Shown here piece after piece: positions 8,787 to 17,798 of a stretch of DNA of 64,000 nt (position 1 is the first letter of the stretch; each line of letters opens with the position of its first letter). A program made the translations under genes and the position numbers. The DNA comes from Verrucomicrobiota bacterium. Its GTDB lineage: Bacteria > Chlamydiota > Chlamydiia > Chlamydiales > Rhabdochlamydiaceae. The stretch covers positions 1 through 64,000 of the forward strand of contig JAFEGH010000013.1 of assembly GCA_018240065.1 (NCBI GenBank), given 5' to 3'. Under the pieces are notes generated by a model. That model ran no database searches and had not been told where the DNA came from. It saw only the letters and a program-made list of their open reading frames with translations.

Positions 8787-9455
8787 ATGCGCTTTTGCCT
8801 TCATCTTGGAAAAAAAGGGGTTCTTCTATTCTTGGCAGGATTGCTCTCATTTGCTGAAGCCCACGCCGTAAAAACACCGCCAAATCCCGATCAGGCCCTG
8901 AATATGCTCATGGACGGCAACGAGCATTTCGTCAAAGGGGAGATTACCCACCTTTCCTATATCACAGAGGCAAAGGACCAAATGCTGGAAAAGCAAACTC
9001 CCTTTGCTGCCATTCTGGGCTGCTCCGATTCAAGAGTTCCGCCGGAACTCATCTTCGACAGAGGGCTGGGTGAATTGTTTGTCGTGAGGGATGCAGGCAA
9101 TGTCGTCGGACCCATCGAGATGGACAGCGTTGAGTTTGCCGTAGCGTCGCTAAAAGTGCCTCTTGTGATTGTGCTTGGTCATCAAAACTGCGGAGCTGTG
9201 AAGGCTGCGCTGTCTGGAAAAGACAACTTTCCCGAGTTGGACAACATCCTGCCAATCATCGACACAGCCTTGAAAGGCTGCGATACTGTCGGCGGAGATA
9301 AGCTTGTCAACGCGATCCATTGCAATGTGAAAAAATCAGTGGAGACATTGAAGAATTCACCTACGATTGCTCCTATCCTGGCTCAAAAAAAGGTGAAAAT
9401 CGTCGGCGGGTATTATGATATTTCATCAGGAAAAGTCACCCTGATCTCAAATTAA
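8787..9455 (+). CDS. Beta-class carbonic anhydrase with signal peptide
   Basis: The protein has 222 residues. A signal peptide occupies about residues 1-27 (core VLLFLAGLLSFA, cleavage near AEAHA). The enzyme domain shows the beta-CA zinc ligands Cys79 (CSDSRV) and His132/Cys135 (HQNC), with Asp81-Arg83 as the catalytic dyad. It hydrates CO2 to bicarbonate; export implies periplasmic or extracellular action. GAGGG lies four bases before the ATG. The gene is single and converges on a Fic-like gene across a shared bidirectional terminator. Confidence 0.93.
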   Translation: MRFCLHLGKKGVLLFLAGLLSFAEAHAVKTPPNPDQALNMLMDGNEHFVKGEITHLSYITEAKDQMLEKQTPFAAILGCSDSRVPPELIFDRGLGELFVVRDAGNVVGPIEMDSVEFAVASLKVPLVIVLGHQNCGAVKAALSGKDNFPELDNILPIIDTALKGCDTVGGDKLVNAIHCNVKKSVETLKNSPTIAPILAQKKVKIVGGYYDISSGKVTLISN

Positions 9456-9463
9456 GACAAAAG

Positions 9464-9509
9464 AAAACCCGAGAGCAATTCACAGGGTGTGATCATTTCT
9501 CGGGTTTTT
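9464..9509. terminator. Bidirectional terminator between convergent genes
   Basis: AAAACCCGAGA (9464-9474) pairs with TCTCGGGTTTT (9498-9508). The A-run on the left and T-run on the right allow termination of both the carbonic anhydrase (+) and the Fic-like gene (-). Confidence 0.85.
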
Positions 9510-9514
9510 CAATA

Positions 9515-10615
9515 TTAGGCGCCAGCTGCGACTTGGTCGCGCAGGCGTTGCCATTTCGCCATGCCGTCTTTGACGTACTGCGTCCAGCGCGTCAGGCCAT
9601 AGGTCGATGATACGAACGGCTGATCCAGGATAGAAGGAGTAAATCCGTAGTCTACGAGGACTTTATTGATGAACGCGGTATTTGTCCTGCCGCTACCGTC
9701 TCTAGGGGGGTGCAGGAGCTCGAGGCGTTTGTTCAGTCTGGCAATCGCAGTTAGTTTGGCGTCGGGTGTTGGAGCGCTTTCGACCTCTATATAGAACTCT
9801 CTCAGAAACTTGTCGAAAATCTGACGCACTTGAGTCCGCGACAGCGTGGCATAAGAGTGTTTCCAGCACCCATGAGTTGTATCGAATGTCATGGCCCCCA
9901 ATCCAAAGCCGGGTCCGAATTCTCTTTTGATCTCAGCATCGAGCTCTTCCAATTCCTTTTTGGCTTCAACAGTGATGACATAAAAACCACTTGGCCACCA
10001 CATGATGGTATCATCGGAATCACGGAAGACGCCGACTTTTTCCTGGCCCATCAGATAGACTTTGGGATCCCCATTGAAATGTCCGCAAGTGTGCTGGTGC
10101 AGCTGAAGATACCAATCCGCATCTACTTTTTTGTTGAGATAACCCGCGCAAAATTCAAAAGCTCTTTCCATGCTCGGAACATACTCGGGCTCGACACAGC
10201 CCCCATGCGTTCCTTTAGCAAAAACGTCTTTGCCGAGATGGTGGTATTTTCCATCGATGCACTCTTTCCATTTATCAGCCCCTAACGCGAAGTAAGTTTT
10301 ATTCAGCTCTTTCAAGGAGGCAGATGGGTTGATTGTAGCGTAAGAGAGGGAATGGAAGAAAAAATGCACTTTGGCAATCAGTCTGGTAAGGTAGTAATTG
10401 ATCGCTTCAAAACAGGAGAGAGGTTTTGGCTTAAAGGCAGCAGAGCTTGTAGCAGAATTAGCTGCTTTCAAAGCAGATGAAATAGAAGATTCGGAAACAG
10501 AAACAGTTTTACTGGCAGAGGATGTCGCATTCCTGCTAGCGGTAGCAGGGGATGGAGGAGAAGCTAACTGGATTTTTGTCGGGCAAACGAAGCCATAGTT
10601 GATCTTGATCGACAT
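9515..10615 (-). CDS. Fic-like domain protein, candidate effector
   Basis: The protein has 366 residues. The N-terminal 70 residues are Ser/Ala/Thr-rich and look unstructured, as in type III effectors. The C-terminal domain resembles Fic/Doc: LHPPRDGSGRTNTAF begins at His302 and corresponds to the HPFx(D/E)GNGR active-site loop, preceded by a helix (AIARLNKRLELL) and an earlier VGVFRDSDD stretch. The catalytic His and phosphate-binding Gly/Arg are kept, but Asn of GNGR is Ser. Fic enzymes usually transfer AMP or other phosphate-linked groups to protein hydroxyls. The paralogue at 10859 is aligned throughout. There is no signal peptide. Confidence 0.65.
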   Translation of the reverse strand: MSIKINYGFVCPTKIQLASPPSPATASRNATSSASKTVSVSESSISSALKAANSATSSAAFKPKPLSCFEAINYYLTRLIAKVHFFFHSLSYATINPSASLKELNKTYFALGADKWKECIDGKYHHLGKDVFAKGTHGGCVEPEYVPSMERAFEFCAGYLNKKVDADWYLQLHQHTCGHFNGDPKVYLMGQEKVGVFRDSDDTIMWWPSGFYVITVEAKKELEELDAEIKREFGPGFGLGAMTFDTTHGCWKHSYATLSRTQVRQIFDKFLREFYIEVESAPTPDAKLTAIARLNKRLELLHPPRDGSGRTNTAFINKVLVDYGFTPSILDQPFVSSTYGLTRWTQYVKDGMAKWQRLRDQVAAGA

Positions 10616-10786
10616 ATTTACTGTCTCATAGTAAAAGCTTATTTTAATTCACACGCTACTCATTTAAAAGCAGCGATCTATCAGAGCTTAAATTTTAACA
10701 AATAACAGCTTTAAAGTTAATTCAATTATAGAAATTAAATAACTAAAATAATTAATTATTAGAATTATTTTTTTTAAATTTACGTT

Positions 10787-10826
10787 CAAAAAAAAACTCA
10801 CCTGAATCCATTCCAATTCAGGTGAG
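10787..10826 (-). terminator. Rho-independent terminator (minus strand)
   Basis: A perfect 11-bp stem (10797-10807 with 10816-10826) and an eight-base loop are followed on the minus strand by nine or more T residues (A-run ending at 10796). It ends the gene at 10859. Confidence 0.9.
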
Positions 10827-10858
10827 CAGCAACTTGCAAGATATTAATAATTAAGGAG

Positions 10859-12037
10859 TTATCCACCGGCTGATGGATTATGCATCGTGCGCTCCCGCTC
10901 CCATTTGACAAGCCCGTTTTGCAGGTATTCTTTCCACCGTCTCAAGGTGTAGCTGGAAGAGACGTGAGGATAATCAAGGATTGCAGGATGGAATCCGTAA
11001 TCAGTAAGGAATTTATTCATCAAAGCGGTACTCGTTCTGGCTGTACCGTCTTTGACGGGATGGAGCCATTCGAGCCTTTGCTGCAGCTTGGCAATAGCCC
11101 AGAGCTTAGCGTCCGGGGTCGAAGCATGCTCGACTTCTCTATAAAACTCATTTAAAAATTTGTCGAAGATGCGGCGAATCTGTTGGCGGCTCATGGCTTT
11201 GTAGTTGAGGCGAACCGTTTGCTGGAGTGCATCCGTATAGATCATCTCTCCGAGTCCATACGATGAGCCAAATTCCCTCTTAATCTCTTGGTCCAAAGCC
11301 TCGAATTCCGCTTTGGCCTCCAAGGAGACACGGTAGTCTCCCGCCAGGGTGCAGTTAATATAATCGTCGATATCGCGGAATACGCCAACCTTCTCCTGTC
11401 CCATGAGAAAAGCGCTAGGGTCCCCATTAAAGTGGGCGCAGGTATGGCGGTGAAGCCTCAAGTACCAGTCAGCGTCGATCTTCATATTGAGGTATCTCTC
11501 AACAAATGCAAAGGCCCCTTCCATGCTGCCGACGAACCCTGGCTCGACAGTCCCTGCATGAGCTCCTCTATCAAAAACGTATTTGCCCAGATGGTGGTAT
11601 CTGCCATCAATGCACTCTCTCCACTTCTCATCCCTGCCGAGGCCCCAATAGAGTTTCAAGAGGGCGTCATTAGACATATTTTGGTTGATCATAGGAAAGG
11701 GGGTGACAAAGAAACTCTCGCAATAGCGGTAGATTTTAGAAAAGCATGAGGCGATAGCGGCACAGAAATCACTCCAAATCTGGACGATCTTATTGCAGAC
11801 CGGATTATCGCAGCAGAAATAGGAAGCATCGGCCTGAAGGCGCCCCATCAAGTTGGCGGAAGAACTGGCAATACTTGTAGCTCCCTGGAAAAAAGAAAAT
11901 GAAGTCCCGGAATTTGAAGAGGAGCCATCTAATGAAGAAGTCCCATCAAAGGCGGAACTAGCTGCAAGAGAGCTAGCATTCTTTAAATTAACTGGAATAG
12001 AAAACTGATAATTAAACCTTATTGCATCAGCGCCCAT
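10859..12037 (-). CDS. Fic-like domain protein, degenerate active site, paralogue
   Basis: The product has about 392 residues and is paralogous to the protein at 9515 along its whole length: a Ser-rich N-terminus, a GRYHHLGK-V stretch, LMGQEKVGVFRD and a C-terminal Fic-like loop. The loop here is HPVKDGTARTSTA, so the His and Arg remain while Gly-Asn-Gly is Gly-Thr-Ala; activity may be altered or lost. The frame opens at an ATG at 12076, but GAGGA six bases before the ATG at 12037 and better agreement with the paralogue's N-terminus favour 12037. It is separated from its paralogue by 243 AT-rich bases containing its own terminator, so each copy is transcribed alone. Confidence 0.65.
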   Translation of the reverse strand: MGADAIRFNYQFSIPVNLKNASSLAASSAFDGTSSLDGSSSNSGTSFSFFQGATSIASSSANLMGRLQADASYFCCDNPVCNKIVQIWSDFCAAIASCFSKIYRYCESFFVTPFPMINQNMSNDALLKLYWGLGRDEKWRECIDGRYHHLGKYVFDRGAHAGTVEPGFVGSMEGAFAFVERYLNMKIDADWYLRLHRHTCAHFNGDPSAFLMGQEKVGVFRDIDDYINCTLAGDYRVSLEAKAEFEALDQEIKREFGSSYGLGEMIYTDALQQTVRLNYKAMSRQQIRRIFDKFLNEFYREVEHASTPDAKLWAIAKLQQRLEWLHPVKDGTARTSTALMNKFLTDYGFHPAILDYPHVSSSYTLRRWKEYLQNGLVKWERERTMHNPSAGG

Positions 12038-12229
12038 TGATTTCCTCGATCTTAAAAAATTGCAGCAATTATACATACCAGCAAACGAAAATGTAAATTA
12101 AAATAATTTATAAATACTCAACTTTTAATTTCAGTCAATTGCCTTTACAGCTCGCCTCCTCCTTTACACTCAATTAAAAAAAAGTTAGGATCGCTTGCCA
12201 TTCCGATTTTTAAATGAGGAACACGGGTT

Positions 12230-12820
12230 ATGAAAAAAAAGTTAACGATCTTCCTTTTAGCCTTGAACGCACTGATCCATTCCTCTGCAGCTGGAGCATG
12301 GGAATTCATCGATAAAGACGGCGATACTCTCGTCTTTGATCTGGTCTCCCCTTCCTCCGATCTAAAGCAGGAGGAAGAACTTTTCGTGCAAAGTTTCTAC
12401 GCAGCATATACCGACTACTCCCTGGAAATGTTGGGAGTGAAGGACAAGATCTCCTTTTTACATGGGGCCTTTGAGGACGTCCGAGAAGATGTTCAGAAAG
12501 GCGAAGGATTTCTAATCTCCGCAAAAAAGGGAGAGGAAGTGATCGGGGTCTTGGAGTTTAAAAACACGGAGAAACCGGGCCAGATCTATATCGCGCAGCT
12601 CGCCGTCTCTCCCCAATATTGGCAGAAAGGGATCGGCAAGGAACTCGTCTTCTCCGTTTGCAAACTCGTCGATGGCGTGGAGCAAATGTTAGCCATCGGC
12701 CGCCGAATCAATAATAGAGGAAAAGGTTTTTTCACCCATATCGGATTCACCGAATGCAAATACATCCATCCGGGCTACGATCCCGTTAAATATATCGGTT
12801 ATGAGTTCGCTGTGAAGTGA
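12230..12820 (+). CDS. Exported GNAT-family N-acetyltransferase
   Basis: The product has 196 residues, with a signal peptide (about 1-23, core IFLLALNALIHSSA). The rest is a GNAT fold: QLAVSPQYWQKGIGKELV near residue 124 carries the acetyl-CoA pyrophosphate-binding Q-x-x-G-x-G loop, and GFFTHIGF near 160 is the usual motif B region. Acetyl-CoA is not expected in the periplasm, so an exported GNAT suggests action in the host cell after secretion, or another acyl donor. The substrate is unknown. Confidence 0.82.
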   Translation: MKKKLTIFLLALNALIHSSAAGAWEFIDKDGDTLVFDLVSPSSDLKQEEELFVQSFYAAYTDYSLEMLGVKDKISFLHGAFEDVREDVQKGEGFLISAKKGEEVIGVLEFKNTEKPGQIYIAQLAVSPQYWQKGIGKELVFSVCKLVDGVEQMLAIGRRINNRGKGFFTHIGFTECKYIHPGYDPVKYIGYEFAVK

Positions 12821-12821
12821 C

Positions 12822-12849
12822 AAAAAGCCCCTTGGAAAAGGGGCTTTTT
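12822..12849. terminator. Bidirectional terminator
   Basis: AAAAAGCCCCTT (12822-12833) pairs with AAGGGGCTTTTT (12838-12849) around GGAA. It serves the GNAT gene (+) and the NTT gene (-), which converge here. Confidence 0.92.
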
Positions 12850-12850
12850 A

Positions 12851-14410
12851 TTATTGAGAGAGTTCCGGAATGCCTGCAGAAGCTGCAACCTGATCGCCAG
12901 TGGTCATCTTCTTGAACTGTTTGCCAAGCGAGACGACGCAGAAGATCCAAGCGAGCAGCACACAGAAAAGAATTCCCGCGATGTAAGGGGTAGAAAGAGC
13001 CACGCTTCCCAAGACGATGATAAAGCCCTGGTAGGTCAGGGAGGAACCCGACTTGCCGATCCCGGAACCCAGACCGTCGATCGCTGCTTTTCCTTTCAGC
13101 TTGGATTCTGCATCCAGAGGGAGGAACGCAAGTTCCTTAGTCGCGTCAAAAACTGAATATTTCCCTGCCTTGCTAAGGCAGTTCTGCACAGAGCCGCAAT
13201 AAACAGTCATCGCGAAAGGGGTCAGACCGAACAGAGTGGAGGAGACGGCCATGAGGGCATCTCCACAGAAAAGGAACGTGAAAAAGCCGACAGCCAGGGT
13301 CGTCATCACAACCGGGGTGATGATCGCTGTGAATGTCCACCCAAGCCGCGTGACCATGAAAGAGAAGAAAACCCCTCCGATGGTGGCCAGAATCCCGATC
13401 CCGACAGTGATCTTGTTCATATGTTCGAGCATTTCGTTCGGATCGCTGAAAAACCGCTTTAACTGCTCTTTCCAGAGGACATCGGTAAAGTTGATGCTGA
13501 TATTGTATCCAAGCACGATGATGGCCAGGGGAACCAGGTAGCGGGAGCGGAGGATATAGCGGACGCTCTCACGGAGCGAAAGTCGGGGCTTTTTGGCCGA
13601 CTCAGCCTTTTCTTCAACTGTTTGAGAAAGGGATGCCTTCGCTTCTTGCGGATCGAGGATCTTGCGGTTGATCCAGAAATACACAGCCATCGACGCAATT
13701 CCGAGCAGCGAAATCAAAATAATCAATTGAGTGATCGTATGGGTCCAATGGTCGGTGATCGAAGAGAGGAAAGGGAGTGAAATCGAGTTGCTGAACGTCA
13801 GGGCGAGGGTGCCGCCCATGATGGGAGCGATGTTGGATCCGATATTCAGGATGCCGTAGGTTCTTTTGGCCTCATTGACCTGAGTAAAGTCGTTGGCAAA
13901 CCCCCAGTATAGGACGGCGAGGACGATCACGGCCCAGAGCTCGGAGATCACATAAAACGAGGTGAATGTCCAGTTGCGGACCAGGGCGATGAAGCCCTGA
14001 AATCCCTGAGGGAGGAAGGAGCTCATCCAATCGCCCACTTTTTCCAAGTGAAGCTGCTGGCTATTCGGATAGAGATAGAAGGCGAAAAGCAGAAAATAAG
14101 CGACAAATGAGGTAATGATGATATAGAAGACGTTTTCTTTCTTGAAATAGCGCCGGAGCCTGGTGTAGAACCACGTCGCCAAGAAGACCCCGGGAAGCAT
14201 GCCCCATACTTTGATGAACGGAATGACCTCTGCTCCGGAGTTCCTGGCAGTCAAGATGATCGTATCTTTGAGATTGCGCAATACGCCGTAACTCACACAG
14301 AGTAGAAACAGCAGAAGTAGCATCGAAAGGACTTTTTTGACCTCCGATCGGTGGACGGGCCAGAAAATCGAGCGGAACAGGCCAAACTGATCTTTGTTTT
14401 CTTTACTCAT
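12851..14410 (-). CDS. ATP:ADP translocase, NTT/Tlc family
   Basis: A 519-residue protein with about 12 membrane helices, typical in length for the family. LRNLKDTIILT and SGAEVIPFIKVW near residues 45-68 are the signature of nucleotide transporters of Chlamydiae, Rickettsiae and plastids, and the conserved TKELAFLPLD stretch is near residue 432. In Chlamydiales these proteins import host ATP in exchange for ADP, or other nucleotides in paralogues; which type this is cannot be told by eye, although the close similarity to the Npt1-type signature favours ATP/ADP exchange. It is the clearest indicator of the host lineage. An intrinsic-terminator-like hairpin lies just before its start codon. 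Confidence 0.95.
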   Translation of the reverse strand: MSKENKDQFGLFRSIFWPVHRSEVKKVLSMLLLLFLLCVSYGVLRNLKDTIILTARNSGAEVIPFIKVWGMLPGVFLATWFYTRLRRYFKKENVFYIIITSFVAYFLLFAFYLYPNSQQLHLEKVGDWMSSFLPQGFQGFIALVRNWTFTSFYVISELWAVIVLAVLYWGFANDFTQVNEAKRTYGILNIGSNIAPIMGGTLALTFSNSISLPFLSSITDHWTHTITQLIILISLLGIASMAVYFWINRKILDPQEAKASLSQTVEEKAESAKKPRLSLRESVRYILRSRYLVPLAIIVLGYNISINFTDVLWKEQLKRFFSDPNEMLEHMNKITVGIGILATIGGVFFSFMVTRLGWTFTAIITPVVMTTLAVGFFTFLFCGDALMAVSSTLFGLTPFAMTVYCGSVQNCLSKAGKYSVFDATKELAFLPLDAESKLKGKAAIDGLGSGIGKSGSSLTYQGFIIVLGSVALSTPYIAGILFCVLLAWIFCVVSLGKQFKKMTTGDQVAASAGIPELSQ

Positions 14411-14420
14411 ACCCAGACAT

Positions 14421-14469
14421 AAAAAAACGCAAATTTCCGATTGCGAGAACAGGATCCGAAACTTGCGTT
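14421..14469 (-). promoter_or_regulatory. Terminator-like hairpin in the leader of the NTT gene
   Basis: On the minus strand CGCAA pairs with TTGCG (14441-14445 with 14428-14432), and alternatively AACGCAA (14463-14469) pairs with TTGCGTT (14426-14432). Both are followed by seven T residues (14427-14421) that end 10 bases before the ATG. The two pairings are mutually exclusive, as in attenuators, but no leader peptide or ligand site was recognised. Confidence 0.45.
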
Positions 14470-14735
14470 ATAAAGGAGATCGCTGCACTGGCAACATTTG
14501 CCAATCGAAACGACCTCAAATCCTCCAGCATATATATCGGATCTCTTTTTTCCAATTGAACTATTTTTTTTAATTTGTTCAAAATTATTTACCTCTTTCC
14601 TTTCCTCTCTGAAAATTGTTGTATTCACCCCTATTTTTAAAATTTTGCTTAAATAACTGGAAAAAAAGGTTTGAATTTTCTATGTCATTACAAATGAGAT
14701 CATCCCTAAGCTATTTTTATGAGTGAGGAGAAAAG

Positions 14736-16061
14736 ATGAGTACGCAAGCTACAGGCCTTACCAGAACAATCAGCTGGATCAGGCGCATTTTGGGCCCCCT
14801 GCTTTTGATCACCGTTTGCCCGCCTCTTGTCATGCTGGTGTGGTACACCAACGTCTCTCTGGACGGTTCCGTCGAAAAATTATGCTCCCTCTTTGCTCAA
14901 GAAGGGATTTTTTCCACAATCTACTCCGTTTGGCGCCCCCTCTTTTTCGGAACCCCCGAAGCCTGGAAAATTCTGGCAACCTTCGCAGTCGTCGAACTCT
15001 CTCTAATGAAACTGCTTCCAGGCAAAAAAGTCGAAGGCCCGGTCACGCCCAAAGGCAATGTGCCTGTATATAAAGCCAACGGGATCTCCTCATTTCTTTG
15101 CACAATGGGGCTCTTTTACCTGGGATCCTCCGTATTCAAACTTTTCTCTCCTGGGATCATCTATGACAATTTTGGCGGGCTTCTGGGCGCGCTGAATCTA
15201 TTCAGCTTGCTGTTCTGCTTCTTGCTCTATTTTAAGGGGAGATACAAGCCTTCCACTACAGACTCCGGAACGACAGGCGACGCAGTATTCGACTATTTCT
15301 GGGGAATGGAGCTATATCCTCGTATCTTCGGCTGGGACGTCAAGATGTTCACCAACTGCCGATTCGGCATGATGGGATGGGGCCTGATCATCATCTCGTT
15401 TGCATGCAAGCAGAGTGAGCTTTATGGAGTCTCGGACGCGATGATTGTCGCCGTTGCCCTGCAGCTCATCTACATCGGAAAATTCTTCTGGTGGGAAACA
15501 GGATATTTAAGATCGATGGACATCATGTACGATAGAGCCGGATTCTGCATCTGCTGGGGTTGCATGGTTTGGCTGCCTTCGGTTTACACATCTCCGACGC
15601 TGTTCCTTGTCAACCATCCCCACAAATTGGGAATCGCCGCCTCCCTTGCGATCTTCGCAGCGGGAACGATTTGCATCTTCATCAATTATCTGGCTGATAG
15701 ACAACGCCAATTTGTCCGGAGGAAGAATGGAGACTGCACGATCTGGAATAAGAAACCGGAGCTGATCTTCGCCAATTACAAGACAGAATGGGGTGAAGAA
15801 AAACAGAGTTTGCTACTGGCATCGGGCTGGTGGGGAATTTCACGCCACTTCCACTACCTTCCGGAGATCATGGCTGCATTCTTCTGGAGCATGCCTGCGA
15901 TGTTCGGCTACTACATGCCTTACTTCTACCTGACATTCCTCACTATCCTGCTCGTCGACCGTTCCTACAGGCAAGAAAAGCGATGCGCAATGAAGTACGG
16001 CAAACATTGGGATACATATTGCGAACGCGTGCCGTTCCGTCTGATCCCGTTTGTTTATTGA
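14736..16061 (+). CDS. Delta(7)-sterol reductase, ERG4/ERG24 family (DHCR7-like)
   Basis: A 441-residue membrane protein with about nine hydrophobic helices. The C-terminus carries family signatures: a SGWWGISRHFHYL stretch near 356, YFYLTFLTILLVDR, and a RCAMKYGKHWDTYCERVPF block near 417-435. Eukaryotic homologues reduce the C7-C8 double bond of sterols with NADPH. Bacteria of this group do not make sterols, so host sterol in the membrane or vacuole is the likely substrate. The gene was presumably acquired from a eukaryote. Its start follows GAGGAGA (14725-14731) four bases before the ATG. It is divergent from the NTT gene; the 325-bp region between them must hold both promoters. Confidence 0.9.
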   Translation: MSTQATGLTRTISWIRRILGPLLLITVCPPLVMLVWYTNVSLDGSVEKLCSLFAQEGIFSTIYSVWRPLFFGTPEAWKILATFAVVELSLMKLLPGKKVEGPVTPKGNVPVYKANGISSFLCTMGLFYLGSSVFKLFSPGIIYDNFGGLLGALNLFSLLFCFLLYFKGRYKPSTTDSGTTGDAVFDYFWGMELYPRIFGWDVKMFTNCRFGMMGWGLIIISFACKQSELYGVSDAMIVAVALQLIYIGKFFWWETGYLRSMDIMYDRAGFCICWGCMVWLPSVYTSPTLFLVNHPHKLGIAASLAIFAAGTICIFINYLADRQRQFVRRKNGDCTIWNKKPELIFANYKTEWGEEKQSLLLASGWWGISRHFHYLPEIMAAFFWSMPAMFGYYMPYFYLTFLTILLVDRSYRQEKRCAMKYGKHWDTYCERVPFRLIPFVY

Positions 16062-16081
16062 ATAGACCTGCGCGCTCTTCT

Positions 16082-16768
16082 CTAGAGGAGCGCCTTTTCT
16101 TTTTCCGCTCTCATCTCATTGACAATTGAAACTCCGGCACTAGTCCCCAGGCGGGTGGCGCCGCACGAAAGCATAGCCAGCGCCGTTTTCAAATCGCGGA
16201 TTCCCCCCGATGCCTTTACCCCCATTTTGCCGCCCGCTTCCTCGCGCATCAATGCCACATCTGAAAACGTTGCGACGCCGGTACTAAAACCTGTCGATGT
16301 TTTGACAAAATGGGCTCCCGCTTCTCTTGCCAGGCGGCAGGCCAATTTTTTTTCTTCATCCGAAAGTAGGCATGCCTCGATAATCGCTTTCACTGTCTTG
16401 CCCTGGGCTGTCGAAACAACTCCCTCGATCTCTTCGCTCACATAATCCCACTGATTCGATTTGAGCGCGCCGATGTTAATCACCATATCGAACTCCGAAG
16501 CACCCTCTTCCAACGCAAGGCAGCACTCGTCCATTTTAGAAGTAGGGTAGGTGGCCCCGAGGGGAAAGCCGATGACTGTCGCGACAAGGACGCCGCTCCC
16601 CTTCAACTGTTCGACGGCCAGCCTCACCCACCACGGATTGACGCAGACGGCTTTAAATTGATGTGTTCTGGCCTCGCTGCATAGTTTTTCGATCATCTCA
16701 GCGGTGCAGTCGGCTTTGAGCAGGGTGTGGTCAATGTACCTCTCGATAGGGATCATGGTCTCTCTCAT
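16082..16768 (-). CDS. deoC: Deoxyribose-phosphate aldolase
   Basis: The product has 228 residues and cleaves 2-deoxyribose-5-phosphate to glyceraldehyde-3-phosphate and acetaldehyde. The N-terminal IDHTLLKAD, Asp94 in EFDMVINIG, the Schiff-base Lys156 in VKTSTGFSTG and Lys185 in GVKASGGIRD are all present. The open frame runs further upstream to 16852, but that part overlaps the upstream gene. I chose the ATG at 16768, which overlaps the upstream stop as ATGA; the ATG at 16756, preceded by GAGAGA, is an alternative. It forms a two-gene operon with the cyclase-family protein. Confidence 0.93.
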   Translation of the reverse strand: MRETMIPIERYIDHTLLKADCTAEMIEKLCSEARTHQFKAVCVNPWWVRLAVEQLKGSGVLVATVIGFPLGATYPTSKMDECCLALEEGASEFDMVINIGALKSNQWDYVSEEIEGVVSTAQGKTVKAIIEACLLSDEEKKLACRLAREAGAHFVKTSTGFSTGVATFSDVALMREEAGGKMGVKASGGIRDLKTALAMLSCGATRLGTSAGVSIVNEMRAEKEKALL

Positions 16769-17469
16769 TTTGGAATCAGTCCGACAAGGCGCATCGCAGC
16801 CTCCGCGCCGACAGCGATCTTCATCGGAAGCGCGAGCGCATAAGCGCCACATGGAGGCATCTTGGAAAGATGTGCGACATTTTCGATGATGTACCTTCCT
16901 GCGCCAAGGATGGCCTCATGGACAGGAAAATGGTTTGCAGGCTTGTTGTTGGATCCATCCGGCGATAGGGAATCGATCCCGATTCCGGCGATCTTCCTAT
17001 CAAGGAGAAGATCGGCTGTTTGGACATGGAAGCCGGGAAAATGCATTTTTCCAGAGGAATCAGCATTTCGGTATCGGTCGGAATCCTTCCAGTATTTCTC
17101 CCATCCGGTATAGGCCAGGACAAGGGTATTTTCTGGAATCCTCCCCCACTTCCTCTCATATTCGAGGATATCTTCAGGCATCACGAACATGTCAGGGTGC
17201 ATCTTAGAAGAGAGGTCTAGAACGCAGGCCGGCACAATCAGCTGCTCCAGGGGGATGTCGGCCATATTCGCCCCTCCTTTAATAAAATGAGAAGGAGCGT
17301 CCATGTGCGTTCCCACACCGGCGTGGCACTTGTAACTTAAGACTCTAACTCCCTGATCATAGTCCATTTTGACTTCATGGCTGAACCCGCAGCCGCCCGT
17401 CCAAGTCGGAGCGGAACCGTCCAGAGTATGAGTGAGATCGACGGCTTCGAATTGTCCTAATACCAGCAT
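16765..17469 (-). CDS. Cyclase-family metal hydrolase (kynurenine formamidase-like)
   Basis: The product has 234 residues. The Zn-binding signature H-x-G-T-H-x-D-x-P-x-H appears as HAGVGTHMDAPSHF around residues 49-62, and DLTHTL near 11 is the usual N-terminal strand. Family members hydrolyse N-formylkynurenine or similar cyclic or amide substrates; the exact substrate is open. A TTG at 17484 also opens the frame, but GAGGT at the proper distance supports the ATG at 17469. It is upstream of and overlaps deoC by four bases. Confidence 0.85.
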   Translation of the reverse strand: MLVLGQFEAVDLTHTLDGSAPTWTGGCGFSHEVKMDYDQGVRVLSYKCHAGVGTHMDAPSHFIKGGANMADIPLEQLIVPACVLDLSSKMHPDMFVMPEDILEYERKWGRIPENTLVLAYTGWEKYWKDSDRYRNADSSGKMHFPGFHVQTADLLLDRKIAGIGIDSLSPDGSNNKPANHFPVHEAILGAGRYIIENVAHLSKMPPCGAYALALPMKIAVGAEAAMRLVGLIPK

Positions 17470-17615
17470 GGAGATTGACCTCAAAAAAGGGATAATTTAA
17501 AAGTTTTTTTCTGAAAAAGTCAAACTTCATGAAGCACGAAAATCAATTGAGGAAACCGAATTTTCTAGCGAAAATTTTATATTGCCCGTAAAATTCTTAG
17601 GTTTGTTCACGGAAA

Positions 17616-17652
17616 TATACCCAAAACAACTTCAAAACTAGGGTTTTGGGCA
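17616..17652. repeat. Intergenic inverted repeat, copy a
   Basis: It starts TATACCCAAAAC, has ACTTCAAAAC in the middle and ends GTTTTGGGCAA. CCCAAAAC and GTTTTGGG can pair. Its reverse complement matches the copy at 33192 (GTTTTGAAGT-GTTT-GGGT core). It lies in the 329-bp region between the cyclase gene and adk, which is otherwise without a gene. Confidence 0.7.
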
Positions 17653-17798
17653 ACGCGAAAGCTGGTGGGATTCAATGATCGCCCCGTTTTGGCGCAGCCA
17701 AACCCAAGTTTATAAACTGTTTTGGTATATAGCATTATTCCCTCCCGTATAGGAGAAATGCGTTCTGCATCCTCTCCTGAAGATTAACGCGAGGCTCT

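Noticed and set aside
9515..12037. The Fic-like pair as a toxin-antitoxin system
   Set aside because: No small partner with an inhibitory helix is present, the proteins are long with Ser-rich N-termini and are transcribed separately with a terminator between.
14407..14628. Minus frame of 73 codons overlapping the translocase start, as a leader peptide
   Set aside because: It starts with GTG without a usable ribosome binding site, has no family match and its composition is unremarkable. The overlap with the ATG is only suggestive.
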